Assembly (NCBI GenBank): GCA_024692565.1
Contig: JAILMN010000009.1
Coordinates: 23,653-87,652, forward strand
Source: Paludibacteraceae bacterium
GTDB lineage: Bacteria; Bacteroidota; Bacteroidia; Bacteroidales; Paludibacteraceae
DNA: 64,000 nt
Direction: 5' to 3'
Part shown: positions 15,894-24,989 of the stretch, piece by piece
Position numbering within the stretch: the stretch's first letter is position 1
Layout of the letters: every line of letters begins with the position of its first letter
Notes under the pieces: generated by a model
The model's database searches: none
What the model saw: only the letters and a program-made list of their open reading frames with translations
Told to the model about the DNA's origin: nothing
Made by a program: the position numbers and the translations under genes

Positions 15894-16570
15894 GGCGGTA
15901 CATAGTAGTCCTGATGGTTTGTGCGTTGTGCTGTTTGGCAGTCAAGGCGCAACCCCGTTTGCTCATACCTGAGTATTGGGTAGGAGTACACGGTGGTGTC
16001 AGCGCGAGCAGTATCTTGTTCACGCCGTCCGTGGACCATATGTCGCCGATCACCAACGCGTGCGTGCTGGGTGGCAACGGGGGACTGACTTTCCGCTACG
16101 CCGGACATAAATACTGTGCGCTGCAGGTGGAGTTGAATTATGTGCACCGCGGTTGGGCAGAGAAGAACAGCACAACGGGTGAGTACTACTCCCGCAGTCT
16201 GCACTATGTGGAGTTGCCGCTGCTGATGAATATCAATTTCGGTAGTCCTACTTGCCGTTGGTTCTTGAATCTTGGCCCGCAGATCGGTTATTGCGTGAAG
16301 GATGAAGGCAATAAAGGCGACCTGATGAACGGCAGCAGTGCGTACGAATACGCGCCGATTGATCATCCGTTCGACTGGGGACTGCTGGTGGGAACCGGTG
16401 TTTATTTCCGCACCGCCAAAGCCGGTGTGTATCAGTTGGAGGCGCGGTTTGACTTCTCGTTCGGAGGTATCTACGGTACGAGTTTATTGGACCACTACAG
16501 TATGGCCAACCCGATGGATTTGAGTATTAACTTAGCGTGGTTTTACGATATTAAACGGAAAAGAAAATGA
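15884..16570 (+). CDS. porT: PorT-like outer-membrane protein of the type IX secretion system
   Basis: A 228-residue protein with a GTG start, a signal peptide to VKAQ (about 22) and a small beta-barrel. Barrel signs are WVGVHGGVSASSILF, LQVELNYVHRGW, YVELPLLMNINFG, FLNLGPQIGY and LEARFDFSFGGIYG. PorT is an outer-membrane factor needed for T9SS secretion in Porphyromonas. The family is divergent and generic OmpA-like barrels look similar. The presence of sprA in the same window supports PorT but does not prove it. Confidence 0.7.
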   Translation: MNRRRYIVVLMVCALCCLAVKAQPRLLIPEYWVGVHGGVSASSILFTPSVDHMSPITNACVLGGNGGLTFRYAGHKYCALQVELNYVHRGWAEKNSTTGEYYSRSLHYVELPLLMNINFGSPTCRWFLNLGPQIGYCVKDEGNKGDLMNGSSAYEYAPIDHPFDWGLLVGTGVYFRTAKAGVYQLEARFDFSFGGIYGTSLLDHYSMANPMDLSINLAWFYDIKRKRK

Positions 16571-17556
16571 CGTATCTGATCATTCGTTTGGCAACATTAG
16601 GCAACGTAGCTATGACGGTTCCCGTGATAGCTTCGGTTAGTCGTCGTTATCCGAATGACCGGTTCATCATTGCTGCGAAGAAACCCTTGGGCGCAATGTT
16701 CGCTTCGATGCCGAATGTGGAGTTTCGTGAAGTGGACAACCACATCGACTGGCAAGGAGTGATTGACCTTTGGCGCGCTTGGCGGAACGAGATAGATGCA
16801 GTCATTGACTTGCAGAACGTGCTGCGCACACGGGTCTTCGGCAGCCTGATGCATTGGAGCGGTAAGCGCGTGACGCGGGTGCGCTACGGACGGTTGCACA
16901 AGCGGATGATCACCATCTTCGGTATCGGCAAACGTTCGTTGCCGACGGAGTTTCAGCGCTACGAGGAAACTTTCCGCCGCGCAGGATTAGAGACCGATGA
17001 GGACTTTACGGCGTTGCCGGTTAACAAGTCTGCCGCTGCGGCTGTTCGCAAACGTTTCGGTAAGAAAAGCGGTCGCTGGATAGGCTTGGCGCCATTCGCC
17101 AAATCGCGTTCGAACATGCTGCCGTACCGTGTGACCAAAGAAGTGATTGAGCGCTTGATACAAGCGCCGCAGACGGAGATTTTTCTCTTCGGTGCCGGCG
17201 AGATAGAATGCGAGATGTTGCGTCAGTGGTCCACCGTCTTCCCGCGCACGCAGAGTGTAGCCGGAAGTCTTAAGTTGGAAGAAGAATTGGAACTGATGCG
17301 GCAGTTGGACGTGATGATTTGTATGGACAGTGCGAACCAACACTTGTCGAGTTTGGTAGGTCTGCGCGCCGTGAGTGTTTGGTGCGCCACGCACCCGATG
17401 ATAGGTTTCGCCGGATGGAAACAAAACCCCGCAGACATCATCCAGCGTCATGACTTACAATGCCGTCCGTGTACCTGTCACGGCACGAATCACTGCCGGT
17501 ATCGCAATTATGCCTGCCGGGAGATCAAAGCAGAAACAATAATACAACAAATATGA
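16567..17556 (+). CDS. Glycosyltransferase family 9 (heptosyltransferase-like)
   Basis: A 329-residue cytoplasmic or membrane-associated GT-B enzyme. It starts MTYLIIRLATLGNVAMTVPVI, the N-terminal motif of the ADP-heptose:LPS heptosyltransferases. The C-terminal half has WIGLAPFAKS and LMRQLDVMICMDSANQHLSSLVG, the GT9 donor-binding region. A cysteine-rich end (CRPCTCHGTNHCRYRNYAC) is typical of Bacteroidota members. It overlaps porT and parA by ATGA. Transfer of a heptose or related sugar to LPS core is inferred. Confidence 0.85.
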   Translation: MTYLIIRLATLGNVAMTVPVIASVSRRYPNDRFIIAAKKPLGAMFASMPNVEFREVDNHIDWQGVIDLWRAWRNEIDAVIDLQNVLRTRVFGSLMHWSGKRVTRVRYGRLHKRMITIFGIGKRSLPTEFQRYEETFRRAGLETDEDFTALPVNKSAAAAVRKRFGKKSGRWIGLAPFAKSRSNMLPYRVTKEVIERLIQAPQTEIFLFGAGEIECEMLRQWSTVFPRTQSVAGSLKLEEELELMRQLDVMICMDSANQHLSSLVGLRAVSVWCATHPMIGFAGWKQNPADIIQRHDLQCRPCTCHGTNHCRYRNYACREIKAETIIQQI

Positions 17557-18317
17557 GTAAAGTTATTTCATTAGCAAACCAAAAAGGAGGCGTGGGCAAA
17601 ACCACTACTTCCATTAACTTGGCCGCTGCTTTGGCAGCGCAAGGCAAACGTGTCTTACTGATTGATGCCGACCCGCAGGCGAACACTTCGTCGGGTCTGG
17701 GTGTAGAGATACGCGAGTTGGACAACACGATCTATGAATGCCTGATCAACGGCGTAGATCCGCACACGGCGATTGTGCAGACGAACACGAAGAACCTGAG
17801 TCTTATCCCGAGTCACATTGACCTCGTAGGCGCAGAGATCGAGATGCTCAATATCGAGCATCGCGAGCAATTGCTGAAGAACGTGCTGACGCAGGTACGC
17901 GACGAGTTCGACTACGTGCTGATCGACTGCAGTCCGTCGCTTGGTCTGATCACCGTTAATGCGCTGACCGCCAGCGACAGCGTGATCATCCCTGTGCAGT
18001 GCGAGTTCTTTGCCCTCGAAGGCATCGCGAAATTGCTGAACACGATCAAGATCATCAAGTCCAAGTTGAATCCGAGTCTGAAGATCGAAGGCTTCCTGCT
18101 GACGATGTTCGACAACCGTCTGCGCCTGAGCAATCAGGTGTACGAAGAGGTGAAGCGTCACTTCGGCGACCTGGTGTTCAACACGGTTATTGCGCGTAAT
18201 GTGCGCCTGAGTGAGGCTCCTTCGCACGGTGTTTCCGTACTCGAATACGACCCGAGTTCGAAGGGTGCGCAGAACTATAAGTCGCTTGCCAAAGAATTGA
18301 TTAAACGAAACAAATAA
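17553..18317 (+). CDS. parA: Chromosome-partitioning ATPase ParA/Soj
   Basis: A 254-residue deviant Walker ATPase with KGGVGKTT at about 11-18, DADPQANTSSGLG at about 40-52 and DCSPSLGLIT near 123-132. It acts with ParB to segregate replication origins. The start ATG 17553 overlaps the GT9 stop; the frame is open further upstream, but the conserved MSKVISLANQ begins here. parB follows after 6 bp. The parAB pair suggests, without proving, that this region is near the origin; dnaN is also in the window. Confidence 0.95.
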   Translation: MSKVISLANQKGGVGKTTTSINLAAALAAQGKRVLLIDADPQANTSSGLGVEIRELDNTIYECLINGVDPHTAIVQTNTKNLSLIPSHIDLVGAEIEMLNIEHREQLLKNVLTQVRDEFDYVLIDCSPSLGLITVNALTASDSVIIPVQCEFFALEGIAKLLNTIKIIKSKLNPSLKIEGFLLTMFDNRLRLSNQVYEEVKRHFGDLVFNTVIARNVRLSEAPSHGVSVLEYDPSSKGAQNYKSLAKELIKRNK

Positions 18318-18323
18318 ACGCAT

Positions 18324-19154
18324 ATGAAGAAACATACAGGTTTAGGGCGCGGTTTGGACGCCCTGATTGATACTTCGCACGTGGATACCAACGGCGGCAG
18401 TTCGATTTCGGAGATTGAGTTGAGCGCTATCGTGGCTAACCCTGATCAGCCGCGTCGCACGTTCGATGAAGAGGCACTGCAAGAGTTGGCGGACTCGATC
18501 CGTGAGCACGGCGTGATCTCGCCTATCACGTTGCGCGACAACGGCGACGGCACCTACATGATCATCGCCGGTGAACGTCGTTTCAGAGCCAGCAAGATCG
18601 CCGGACTCGAGCGTATTCCTGCTTATATCCGCACTGCCAAAGACGAGCAGGTGATGGAGTGGGCGTTGATTGAGAATATCCAGCGTGAAGACTTGGATGC
18701 CATCGAGATTGCGTTGGCGTACCAACGTCTGATGGACGACTATAACCTGACGCAAGAGCGAATGTCCGAGCGTGTGGGTAAGAAACGCGCTACGGTGGCG
18801 AATTACCTGCGTCTGTTGAAGTTGCCGGCAGAGATTCAGGTGGGCATCAAAGAGCGGAAGATCGAGATGGGCCACGCCCGTGCTATCCTCGCTACGCCGT
18901 ATGCAGAACGTCAGCTGGCGTTGTACCAGCGAATCCTCAAAGAGGGACTGTCCGTGCGTAAGGTGGAAGAGTTGGCGCAGGAAGACAAGGCGGAAGCGAA
19001 GAAACCGAAGGTGAAGAGTGAGAATCCTCATGCTGCGCTGGAGAAAGAACTGAGTGCTGCTACCGGACTGAAAGTCAAAGTGCAGGAAGGCAAAGTGGTT
19101 ATTGCTTTCGCCAACGAAGACCAATTGCAAACGATTGCTGCTAAACTGCGTTGA
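18324..19154 (+). CDS. parB: Chromosome-partitioning protein ParB/Spo0J
   Basis: A 276-residue protein beginning with the family signature GLGRGLDALI (6-15). The nuclease-like CTPase domain (about 30-120) contains GERRFRAS. A helix-turn-helix follows (about 150-170, SERVGKKRATVANYLRLLKLP), then a linker and C-terminal dimerisation domain. ParB binds parS and loads SMC. I found no perfect consensus parS site by eye, though a half-matching one could be missed. The stop overlaps the next TTG start. Confidence 0.95.
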   Translation: MKKHTGLGRGLDALIDTSHVDTNGGSSISEIELSAIVANPDQPRRTFDEEALQELADSIREHGVISPITLRDNGDGTYMIIAGERRFRASKIAGLERIPAYIRTAKDEQVMEWALIENIQREDLDAIEIALAYQRLMDDYNLTQERMSERVGKKRATVANYLRLLKLPAEIQVGIKERKIEMGHARAILATPYAERQLALYQRILKEGLSVRKVEELAQEDKAEAKKPKVKSENPHAALEKELSAATGLKVKVQEGKVVIAFANEDQLQTIAAKLR

Positions 19155-19792
19155 GAAGGCTGCTATCCATAGTGCTGATGTGTTGTCCGTTGTTCCTTTG
19201 GGCGCAGCGGGACAGCATTCATTACCGACCGGATACGACGTCCTCCAAAGCCGACTACCGCTATTTTATCAACCTCACCAAGAAACCCGATGCCATCAAG
19301 GCCGTTTGGCTGGGTGCTATCGTGCCGGGTGCAGGGCAAATATATAACAAGTCTTATTGGAAGTTGCCGATCGTCTATGGTGCGTTCATGGGTTGCGGAT
19401 ACGCCATCACATGGACGCAGAACCGTTATTCCAACTATAAGACGGCGTACCTTGATTTGTACAACGATGACCAGGCAGGCACGGTGACGGAAGACCCGAG
19501 TAAGACCTATATCGCCGTGCTGCCGGACGGGTACGATTTGGCGCGCGTAGGAGGTACAAGCACTTGGATGAATACCCTCAAAAGCCGACAGAGCACCTAT
19601 CGGCGCTACCGTGACTATTCAATCTTGACCACCGTCATCGTCTATGCGCTGAGCCTCATTGATGCTTACGTTGATGCGCAGTTGTTCGACTATGACATTT
19701 CGCCGGATCTGTCATTGAATTTGGAGCCGCAAATAAATTACGATTTACAGCATAACCAAAGTGCTGAATTAAAATTAGCTATACAGTTTTGA
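19151..19792 (+). CDS. DUF5683 membrane protein
   Basis: A 213-residue exported protein, signal peptide to LFLWAQ. The hallmark KAVWLGAIVPGAGQIYNKSYWKLP (about 49-72) is DUF5683, with hydrophobic segments around 55-95 and 150-175. The function is unknown; it is common in Bacteroidota next to parAB and a MltD-like gene, as here. The start is TTG 19151 overlapping the parB stop as TTGA. Confidence 0.8.
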   Translation: MRRLLSIVLMCCPLFLWAQRDSIHYRPDTTSSKADYRYFINLTKKPDAIKAVWLGAIVPGAGQIYNKSYWKLPIVYGAFMGCGYAITWTQNRYSNYKTAYLDLYNDDQAGTVTEDPSKTYIAVLPDGYDLARVGGTSTWMNTLKSRQSTYRRYRDYSILTTVIVYALSLIDAYVDAQLFDYDISPDLSLNLEPQINYDLQHNQSAELKLAIQF

Positions 19793-21126
19793 AAAAGATT
19801 TTTGGTATTATAGGTTGCTGCGTGGCGGCGCTGACGCTGCATGCGCAGGAATTAGAAACAGACAGCTTAGACACGGATTCGATGTCCGTTGTGTCGCTGG
19901 AGTTGGTGCCGATGCAGGCGGCAGACAGTCTTGCCTCGGAGGAAGCCATTATCCCGATTGTGCCGTACTATCAAAATTGGCAGAACAGTGACCTGAGCGA
20001 TCTGGAAACGCGCTCATTGGAATGGAGTCTGCGTTGGCTGGACACGACGGACTGCCTTGCTACGCATGACACAACTACCTTGCCGGACTCGGTGTATAAG
20101 GCGCGTCTGCAAGCTCTGCCGTGCGTGATTGAGTTGCCGTATAACGAGCGCGTGCGCGCGTTCATATTACGTTATGTGAAACGCAGCCCGAAGCAGGTAG
20201 CGCGAATGATGCGGATGGGAGAGTATTATTTCCCGATTTTCGAAGAAGCACTTGGTCGCTACCAGTTGCCGTACGAACTGAAATACCTGCCTATCATCGA
20301 GTCGGCGCTGAATCCGATGGCGCGTTCGCATGCCGGCGCAGCAGGTTTGTGGCAGTTTATGCCGGCTACGGGTAAGCTTTTCGGACTCGAGATTAACTCG
20401 CTTGTGGACGAACGTATGGATGTCATCAAAGCTACCGACGCTGCCTGCCGATTCCTTAAAAGTATGTACGCCGTGTACCACAACTGGAATCTCGTCATCG
20501 CGGCGTATAACTGCGGTAGCGGTAATGTGAACAAAGCCATCCGACGTGCGAACGGCAAACGGGATTTCTGGTCTATATACCCTTACCTGCCGATGGAAAC
20601 ACGTAACTACGTGCCTATTTTCATTGCTGCCAACTACGCGATGAACTACGGACAAGAACATGGTATCTGTAAAGCACCCGTAGAGAAGACAATGCTCACC
20701 GACACGATCTGCACCATGCAGCGTCTGCATTTGCAGCAAGTGAGTGAGAAATTGGATATTAACATCGAGGAATTGCGTCGTCTGAACCCGCAGTATTCGC
20801 AGGATATTCTGCCCGGCGGTAGTATGTATGCGTTGTGCTTGCCGTCCGAGAAAGTGGGGCTGTACATCGCGCAGGAAGACAGTATCATTGCGTACAAAGC
20901 CGACAGCCTCATCAACAACCGCCGTGCAGAGATTGACTTGGCGAAAGTGACTTCGGCTACAGGTGCTTATCGCGTCAATGGTGTGATCTATTACACCATC
21001 AAAAACGGTGATACCTTAGGCGGCATCGCCAGAAAATTCCACTGCTCCATCAAGCAAATCAAGCAATGGAACGGCCTGAAAAACGATAATATCCGCGCCG
21101 GTAAGAAACTGAAAATATGTAAATAA
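19789..21126 (+). CDS. MltD-like lytic transglycosylase with LysM
   Basis: A 445-residue exported enzyme with a TTG start (19789, TTGA overlap) and signal peptide to LHAQ. The SLT domain (about 160-300) shows YELKYLPIIESALNP, with the catalytic Glu in IIES. It also shows GAAGLWQFMPATGK and VIAAYNCGSGNVNKAI. A C-terminal LysM (about 397-443, YTIKNGDTLGGIARKF) and a degenerate one near 320 bind peptidoglycan. It cleaves glycan strands to 1,6-anhydro products. The N-terminal 60 residues are an acidic linker. Confidence 0.9.
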   Translation: MKKIFGIIGCCVAALTLHAQELETDSLDTDSMSVVSLELVPMQAADSLASEEAIIPIVPYYQNWQNSDLSDLETRSLEWSLRWLDTTDCLATHDTTTLPDSVYKARLQALPCVIELPYNERVRAFILRYVKRSPKQVARMMRMGEYYFPIFEEALGRYQLPYELKYLPIIESALNPMARSHAGAAGLWQFMPATGKLFGLEINSLVDERMDVIKATDAACRFLKSMYAVYHNWNLVIAAYNCGSGNVNKAIRRANGKRDFWSIYPYLPMETRNYVPIFIAANYAMNYGQEHGICKAPVEKTMLTDTICTMQRLHLQQVSEKLDINIEELRRLNPQYSQDILPGGSMYALCLPSEKVGLYIAQEDSIIAYKADSLINNRRAEIDLAKVTSATGAYRVNGVIYYTIKNGDTLGGIARKFHCSIKQIKQWNGLKNDNIRAGKKLKICK

Positions 21127-21458
21127 TGGCAGATTTGGAGAAAATATATTATTCGCTTCGCGAAACGGAGAAAGAAACCGGTGTGCCGGCTTCTACTTTG
21201 CGTTTCTGGGAGCGAGAGTTCACGGAGTTGAATCCGCGCAAAGACGGGCACGGCAACCGTTACTACACGCGTGAAGACCAGGAACTCATCAAGCGCATCA
21301 AATACATCCGCGATGATTTGCACATCACGCGCATAGAAGCTATCCGCCGCGAGTTGCGCAGCAACACCAAGCACTCCGACGAACGCCAAGCCGCACTCGA
21401 CATCCTCCTCCGCGTCAAAGAGGAACTATGTGAAATACGAAAAATGATTAAGCAATGA
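21126..21458 (+). CDS. MerR-family transcriptional regulator
   Basis: A 110-residue protein with a MerR winged helix (about 8-75). The motifs are YSLRETEKETGVPASTLRFWERE, then RYYTREDQELIKRIKYI. A C-terminal helix (80-110) could dimerise. No effector domain or metal-binding cysteine cluster is present, so the signal is unknown. It overlaps the MltD-like stop by one base (TAATG) and the YfhO start by ATGA. Confidence 0.88.
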   Translation: MADLEKIYYSLRETEKETGVPASTLRFWEREFTELNPRKDGHGNRYYTREDQELIKRIKYIRDDLHITRIEAIRRELRSNTKHSDERQAALDILLRVKEELCEIRKMIKQ

Positions 21459-23899
21459 AGATAGATTGGAAGAAAATCGCCCCTTATCTGGTGGCTTTGA
21501 TAGTGTTTGTAGGCTTTGCTATCGCCTACTGCTCGCCTATCCTGGACGGAAAAGTACTGCAAGCAGGTGATGTGAATAACTGGAAAGGAGCTGCACAAGA
21601 GGCGCTGGAATATAGAGACGCAACCGGCGAATCTACATGGTGGACGAATTCTATGTTCGGCGGCATGCCTACTTTTCAGATTGCAGGTGGTGTCAAATCC
21701 GGCGGTATCGTAAGTTGGTGGAGACGAATCCTCCAAAACACCTTAGGCGAACCCCCTGCTGCCATCAGCCTTTATTTCATCGGATTCTTCCTGATGCTAC
21801 TCTGCTTCGGCATTAATCCCTGGCTGGCGATTATCGGTGCGCTTGCGATAGGTCTTTCATCCTATTTCTTCATCATCATCCCGGCCGGACACATGTCCAA
21901 AGCCTTTGCGCTCGGAGCCTTAGCCCCCATCATCGGTGGTGTCTATGCGCTGTTCCGCAAACGCTATTGGCTCGGTATCCCGATGATTCTTTTCTTTGCA
22001 CCATACGGTATCCTGCTCCACCCGCAGATGACCTATTATGTCGGCATGCTTATCGGCGTGATGATCATAGCGGAGATCATCATGGCATGTATAGCAAAGG
22101 ACTGGAAAGGGTTGGGAATCAGTCTCGGCATCATGATACTTTGCGTCGGCCTCATCTACGGCAGTCGTTACACGAGCATGAAGATGAACAGCTCTTATCT
22201 CAAAGAGACCATGCGCGGCGGACATAGCGAATTAACCAAGCAGGCACAAGACAAACCTGCTGAAGGACTTGACCTCAAATATGCCACCGATTGGAGTTAT
22301 GGTAAAGGCGAGACCATGACACTGCTAATCCCTAACTGGGAAGGCGGAGCCAGCGGATATAACTTGGGAAAAGACTCCGAACTGAGCAAAGCGCTACGCA
22401 AACAGGGTGTGTCCAAACGTGACGCGGAAGCATTCTGCGAACACGCGCCTACTTATCGCGGCGAGAAAATGTTCACATCCGGAGCGGTCTATGTCGGCGC
22501 GATCATCTGTTTCCTTTTCGTTCTCGGTCTGCTCATCGTACCCGGCGCATACAAGTGGGCACTCCTCTTCGCGACACTTATGTCCATTTTCCTCGCGTGG
22601 GGAAAGAATATGATGTGGCTTACGGAATGGTTCTTTAACTACTTCCCGATGTACAATAAATTCCGCGCCGTGGAATCCATCCTCGTTGTCGCAGAGATCA
22701 CAATGCCGCTGCTCGGTTTTATGGGATTGCAACGTATCATCAACGGCGAAGTAGAATGGCCGAAACTGCGCAACAGCCTGTTCATCGCAGGCGGGGTAAT
22801 CGGACTTTTATGCATATTTGCAGCGACTTTAGTCGGAGGTTTAAATATGTCCAGTACCTTCGACGCACAATGGAAAGATCAGATGCCGCAGTGGGTATAT
22901 GATGCCATCCTTAACCAACGTGCAGCAATGGCGAAAGCCGACGCTTGGCGTTCACTGCTCTTCGTTGCTTTTGGCTTTGCTCTCACTTATTGGTATGCTT
23001 GGCAACGCCAGAAAGAGTCACAACCGAAATACACTTATATCTTCTGCGCAGGATTGGCTGTACTCATTCTCGCAGATATGATTCCCGTGGACAAACGCTT
23101 CTTCAATAACGATAATTTCGTTAAACCGAAGGATAGCGAAGCATTCTTTAAGATGCAACCTTGGGAGGAACAGATATTGCAAGACAAGAGCCTCGACTAT
23201 CGCGTGCTGAACCTCAATACGAACACGTTCAACGATGCGCGCACCAGTTATCGCCTCAAATCAATCGGAGGCTATAGTGCTGTTAAGTTGCGCCGTTACC
23301 AAGACCTTATTGACGAGCATATTTCCAACATGAATTGGAATGTGCTGAATATGCTCAACACCAAATATATCGTCACGCGTCAAGGTGTTTATCCAAACCC
23401 AGATGCGATGGGTAATGCTTGGTTCGTCAATGATGTGCAGTTTGTACCGACGCCCGATGATGAGTCTGCAGCACTTAACACGCTTGATCTTCATAAGACG
23501 GCCGTAGCTGATGAGAAATTCCGCGAAGTACTGACTTGCGAACCGCAGCCGGCAGAAGCGGACGAGATTATTCTCACGCAGTACAAACCCAACGCGCTCA
23601 CTTACGCTGCTAACGTTGCCTCTGACCGCGTAGCTGTCTTCTCTGAGATATACTACCCAGACGGATGGCATATTTACGTTGATGGCAAAGAGATTGCTCT
23701 CGGTCGCGTGAACTATGTTCTCCGTGCTGCAGTCATTCCTGCAGGAGAACACACCATCACGATGTCGTTCGTGCCAAGCATCCTGCATTGGGAGTGGATG
23801 TGTATCACCCTCGCGATTCTCACGATTCTTATCAGTATCGGATGTATCACTTGGCCGCTGTGGAAACGATTCGTTACAAAAAAAGAGTTGCTCAATTGA
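21455..23899 (+). CDS. YfhO-family polytopic membrane protein
   Basis: An 814-residue protein with about a dozen membrane helices, from IAPYLVALIVFVGFAIAY near the N-terminus to the final helix WMCITLAILTILISIGCITW. A large extracytoplasmic domain lies between about 550 and 775. It resembles YfhO, a GT-C-like family linked to glycosylation of teichoic acids or surface polymers in Firmicutes. Its role in Bacteroidota is unknown. It is the last gene of the plus-strand run, and its stop lies inside the convergent glycosyltransferase gene. Confidence 0.82.
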   Translation: MKIDWKKIAPYLVALIVFVGFAIAYCSPILDGKVLQAGDVNNWKGAAQEALEYRDATGESTWWTNSMFGGMPTFQIAGGVKSGGIVSWWRRILQNTLGEPPAAISLYFIGFFLMLLCFGINPWLAIIGALAIGLSSYFFIIIPAGHMSKAFALGALAPIIGGVYALFRKRYWLGIPMILFFAPYGILLHPQMTYYVGMLIGVMIIAEIIMACIAKDWKGLGISLGIMILCVGLIYGSRYTSMKMNSSYLKETMRGGHSELTKQAQDKPAEGLDLKYATDWSYGKGETMTLLIPNWEGGASGYNLGKDSELSKALRKQGVSKRDAEAFCEHAPTYRGEKMFTSGAVYVGAIICFLFVLGLLIVPGAYKWALLFATLMSIFLAWGKNMMWLTEWFFNYFPMYNKFRAVESILVVAEITMPLLGFMGLQRIINGEVEWPKLRNSLFIAGGVIGLLCIFAATLVGGLNMSSTFDAQWKDQMPQWVYDAILNQRAAMAKADAWRSLLFVAFGFALTYWYAWQRQKESQPKYTYIFCAGLAVLILADMIPVDKRFFNNDNFVKPKDSEAFFKMQPWEEQILQDKSLDYRVLNLNTNTFNDARTSYRLKSIGGYSAVKLRRYQDLIDEHISNMNWNVLNMLNTKYIVTRQGVYPNPDAMGNAWFVNDVQFVPTPDDESAALNTLDLHKTAVADEKFREVLTCEPQPAEADEIILTQYKPNALTYAANVASDRVAVFSEIYYPDGWHIYVDGKEIALGRVNYVLRAAVIPAGEHTITMSFVPSILHWEWMCITLAILTILISIGCITWPLWKRFVTKKELLN

Positions 23900-23920
23900 G
23901 CAGCTCTTTAAATTTTTTCT
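23880..23920. terminator. Terminator inside overlapping gene ends
   Basis: AAAGAG and TTGCTCA pair with TGAGCA and CTCTTT across the YfhO stop; TAAATTTTTT follows on the plus strand. The arms also code for the ends of both convergent proteins. Confidence 0.65.
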
Positions 23921-24989
23921 CCACCGCTTCGTTGGAATAATTATCCAAGAAACACTGCCGCGCTTGCTTATTAAACCGCGGCCGCGGGTGTTGCGCGAAG
24001 TCATTGATGCAGGCGATAAACTCTTCCGGTGTGTTGCACCGCCAAGCATTCACGCCCTCTTCAACTTGATAGCCTTCCAATGCCTCATTTGTCGCGATGA
24101 TATTCTTTCCGTACATTAGGCTTTCGCAGGTCTTCACCTTCATGCCCGAACCGCTGAAGATAGGTAGCACCATCAAATCGGCTTGCTCAAAATAAGGCTG
24201 TAGATTCGGAGCATCGGATATCACTTCGATATCTCTCAATAACTCCGGTTGCTCTTCTTTCAGTTTCCCCATATTCCGCCCGACTATCTTCACCTCCACA
24301 TTCACATGCGGGTACACGTTGCGCATGAACCATAATATTCCTTCATTATTTGCCAAGAAGTAGGAGCCTAAAAACAAACACAACGGTCGTTGACCTGTCC
24401 GCACTTTTGTGCCCGGTTTTACCTCTTTGCGTGTGTCTGCTAATGCTACAGGAATCTCTACTTCTGCTGTCCTATGATAACGCTGCTGCAACTCCGCTTT
24501 GTCTCTTTCATTCAGAACAATAACGGTGTCTGAGCAATCGCAACTCCAACGATCATTCCGGTCTGCCAAACGAATCAGCACATTCCGGAACGGCAAACGC
24601 TTAGGCATCTTGGCATCCATATATAGTACCTCCACATTCTGGAACGAAGTGATGATCTTACCCTTATAATTTGCTTTCTTCAACGCCTTCGCAATAATGC
24701 CAAATATGCTGCGGTCAATAAACACAAAATCCTTTCCCTCTGCCTTACGGACAATGTCCTTCACCTTAGCAGGGGTCAAACCCAAGAAATAGCCGAACGG
24801 CATCAACATCGCGCCTTTTGCATACTCTGCGATGGAACTCTTGCCGGCCTTATCGTGCAGATAATACACCTCTACATTCTCTTCCCCAATCACACGTCCC
24901 AGCATCTCCAGGTTCTTCTTCGTCCCCTGGTCTCCTCCATTCATTACCATTCCAAACGGTCTGTATTGTATGAAAAGTAGTTTGTTCAT
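23892..24989 (-). CDS. Glycosyltransferase family 4 (GT-B)
   Basis: A 365-residue protein of GT4 type. The C-terminal half has LCLFLGSYFLANNEGILWF, IVGRNMG, YFEQADLMVLPIFSGSGMKVKTCESLMYGKNIIAT and the EGVNAWRCNTPEEF segment. The E-x7-E-like donor motif sits in the GMKVKTCESL stretch. Donor and acceptor are unknown; the context is surface-glycan synthesis. The start ATG overlaps the upstream gene's stop. Its last 8 bp overlap the convergent YfhO gene. Confidence 0.85.
   Translation of the reverse strand: MNKLLFIQYRPFGMVMNGGDQGTKKNLEMLGRVIGEENVEVYYLHDKAGKSSIAEYAKGAMLMPFGYFLGLTPAKVKDIVRKAEGKDFVFIDRSIFGIIAKALKKANYKGKIITSFQNVEVLYMDAKMPKRLPFRNVLIRLADRNDRWSCDCSDTVIVLNERDKAELQQRYHRTAEVEIPVALADTRKEVKPGTKVRTGQRPLCLFLGSYFLANNEGILWFMRNVYPHVNVEVKIVGRNMGKLKEEQPELLRDIEVISDAPNLQPYFEQADLMVLPIFSGSGMKVKTCESLMYGKNIIATNEALEGYQVEEGVNAWRCNTPEEFIACINDFAQHPRPRFNKQARQCFLDNYSNEAVEKKFKELLN

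Noticed and set aside
17553..19154. Plasmid-type partition locus
   Set aside because: parAB lies in a coupled run of envelope genes, with dnaN, uvrB, rplS and pnp in the same window; this is chromosomal.
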